NCBI GenBank assembly: GCA_036825655.1
Contig: DAISXU010000030.1
Coordinates: forward strand, 1 to 21,747
Reading direction: 5' to 3'
Source of the DNA: JALQTD01 sp036825655
GTDB taxonomy: Bacteria > Bacteroidota > Bacteroidia > Flavobacteriales_D > Sanyastnellaceae
Length of the DNA: 21,747 nucleotides
In this document: positions 21,729-21,747 of the stretch, piece by piece
How the letters are laid out: the number at the start of each line of letters is the position of its first letter
How positions within the stretch are numbered: the first letter of the stretch is position 1
Made by a program: the position numbers and the translations under genes
The notes under the pieces: model-generated
The model's database searches: none
Told to the model about the DNA's origin: nothing
Seen by the model: the letters and a program-made list of their open reading frames with translations, nothing else

Positions 21729-21747
21729 TGGCGTCGACATACTCTCC
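21729..21747 (-). rRNA. rrf: 5S rRNA, 3' end only (rest outside window)
   Basis: Read on the minus strand, the last bases are GGAGAGTATGTCGACGCCA. This matches the conserved 3' end of flavobacterial 5S rRNA (GGGAGAGTATGTCG.CGCC). A strong terminator follows within a few bases, as expected for the end of an rRNA operon. Only about 19 bases are visible, so the call rests on a short match plus context. Confidence 0.8.

Noticed and set aside
1..21747. CRISPR arrays, tRNAs, insertion sequences or attachment sites
   Set aside because: I saw no regularly spaced repeats, tRNA-like cloverleaf ends, transposase motifs or terminal inverted repeats.

Overview
This window looks like a chromosomal segment from a member of the Bacteroidota, probably a flavobacteria-like lineage. 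Supporting signs are: several start regions with the TAnnTTTG -7 promoter element typical of this phylum and no strong Shine-Dalgarno sequences; a methionine synthase split into two genes; a secreted protein of the family that Bacteroidota genomes label 'asparagine synthetase B'; a tgt-lptG gene pair; and, at the right edge, the 3' end of a flavobacterial-type 5S rRNA. The placement comes from recognised sequence patterns, not from a search. No insertion sequence, phage gene, tRNA or CRISPR array was seen. Coding density is very high and no gene-free stretch exceeds 300 bases.

Left part (1-7360). The 3' part of era is followed by ispE on the plus strand. Converging on them is a minus-strand pair, tgt then lptG. 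Diverging from tgt is a plus-strand cluster of three tightly packed genes: a DUF554 membrane protein, a membrane-anchored muramidase-like protein and a WYL-domain regulator. Next come an unrecognised small gene and a SiaB-like (DUF6272) GHKL-fold protein behind a good Bacteroidota promoter.

Middle (7365-12499). On the minus strand, dnaB is followed by the 'asparagine synthetase B'-like secreted protein. On the plus strand is a NrtR-like Nudix/winged-helix protein whose Nudix box has lost key residues. It converges on metK across a bidirectional terminator with a perfect 20-bp arm.

Methionine region (11237-17319). metK (SAM synthase) diverges from a SAM-I riboswitch that leads an operon of the homocysteine-binding half of methionine synthase, the pterin/cobalamin half, and metF. 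All three genes are coupled by ATGA overlaps. Together they would form methyl-THF, transfer the methyl group to homocysteine, and (with metK) make SAM, which the riboswitch senses. metF, however, is broken near nt 17112 by what looks like an out-of-frame deletion of about 40 bases. This is the clearest anomaly in the window.

Right part (17525-21747). A beta-carbonic anhydrase, a small unrecognised acidic membrane-anchored protein and a SulP anion transporter form a likely inorganic-carbon module. The transporter gene overlaps the convergent der gene by 39 bases. Upstream of der, an rRNA operon enters from the right on the minus strand and ends in a strong terminator.

I found no clear-cut new defence or mobile system. 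The best candidates for undescribed biology are the carbonic anhydrase/small protein/SulP module, the DUF554/muramidase/WYL cluster, the secreted 'AsnB-like' protein, and the zinc-cysteine-less Tgt.
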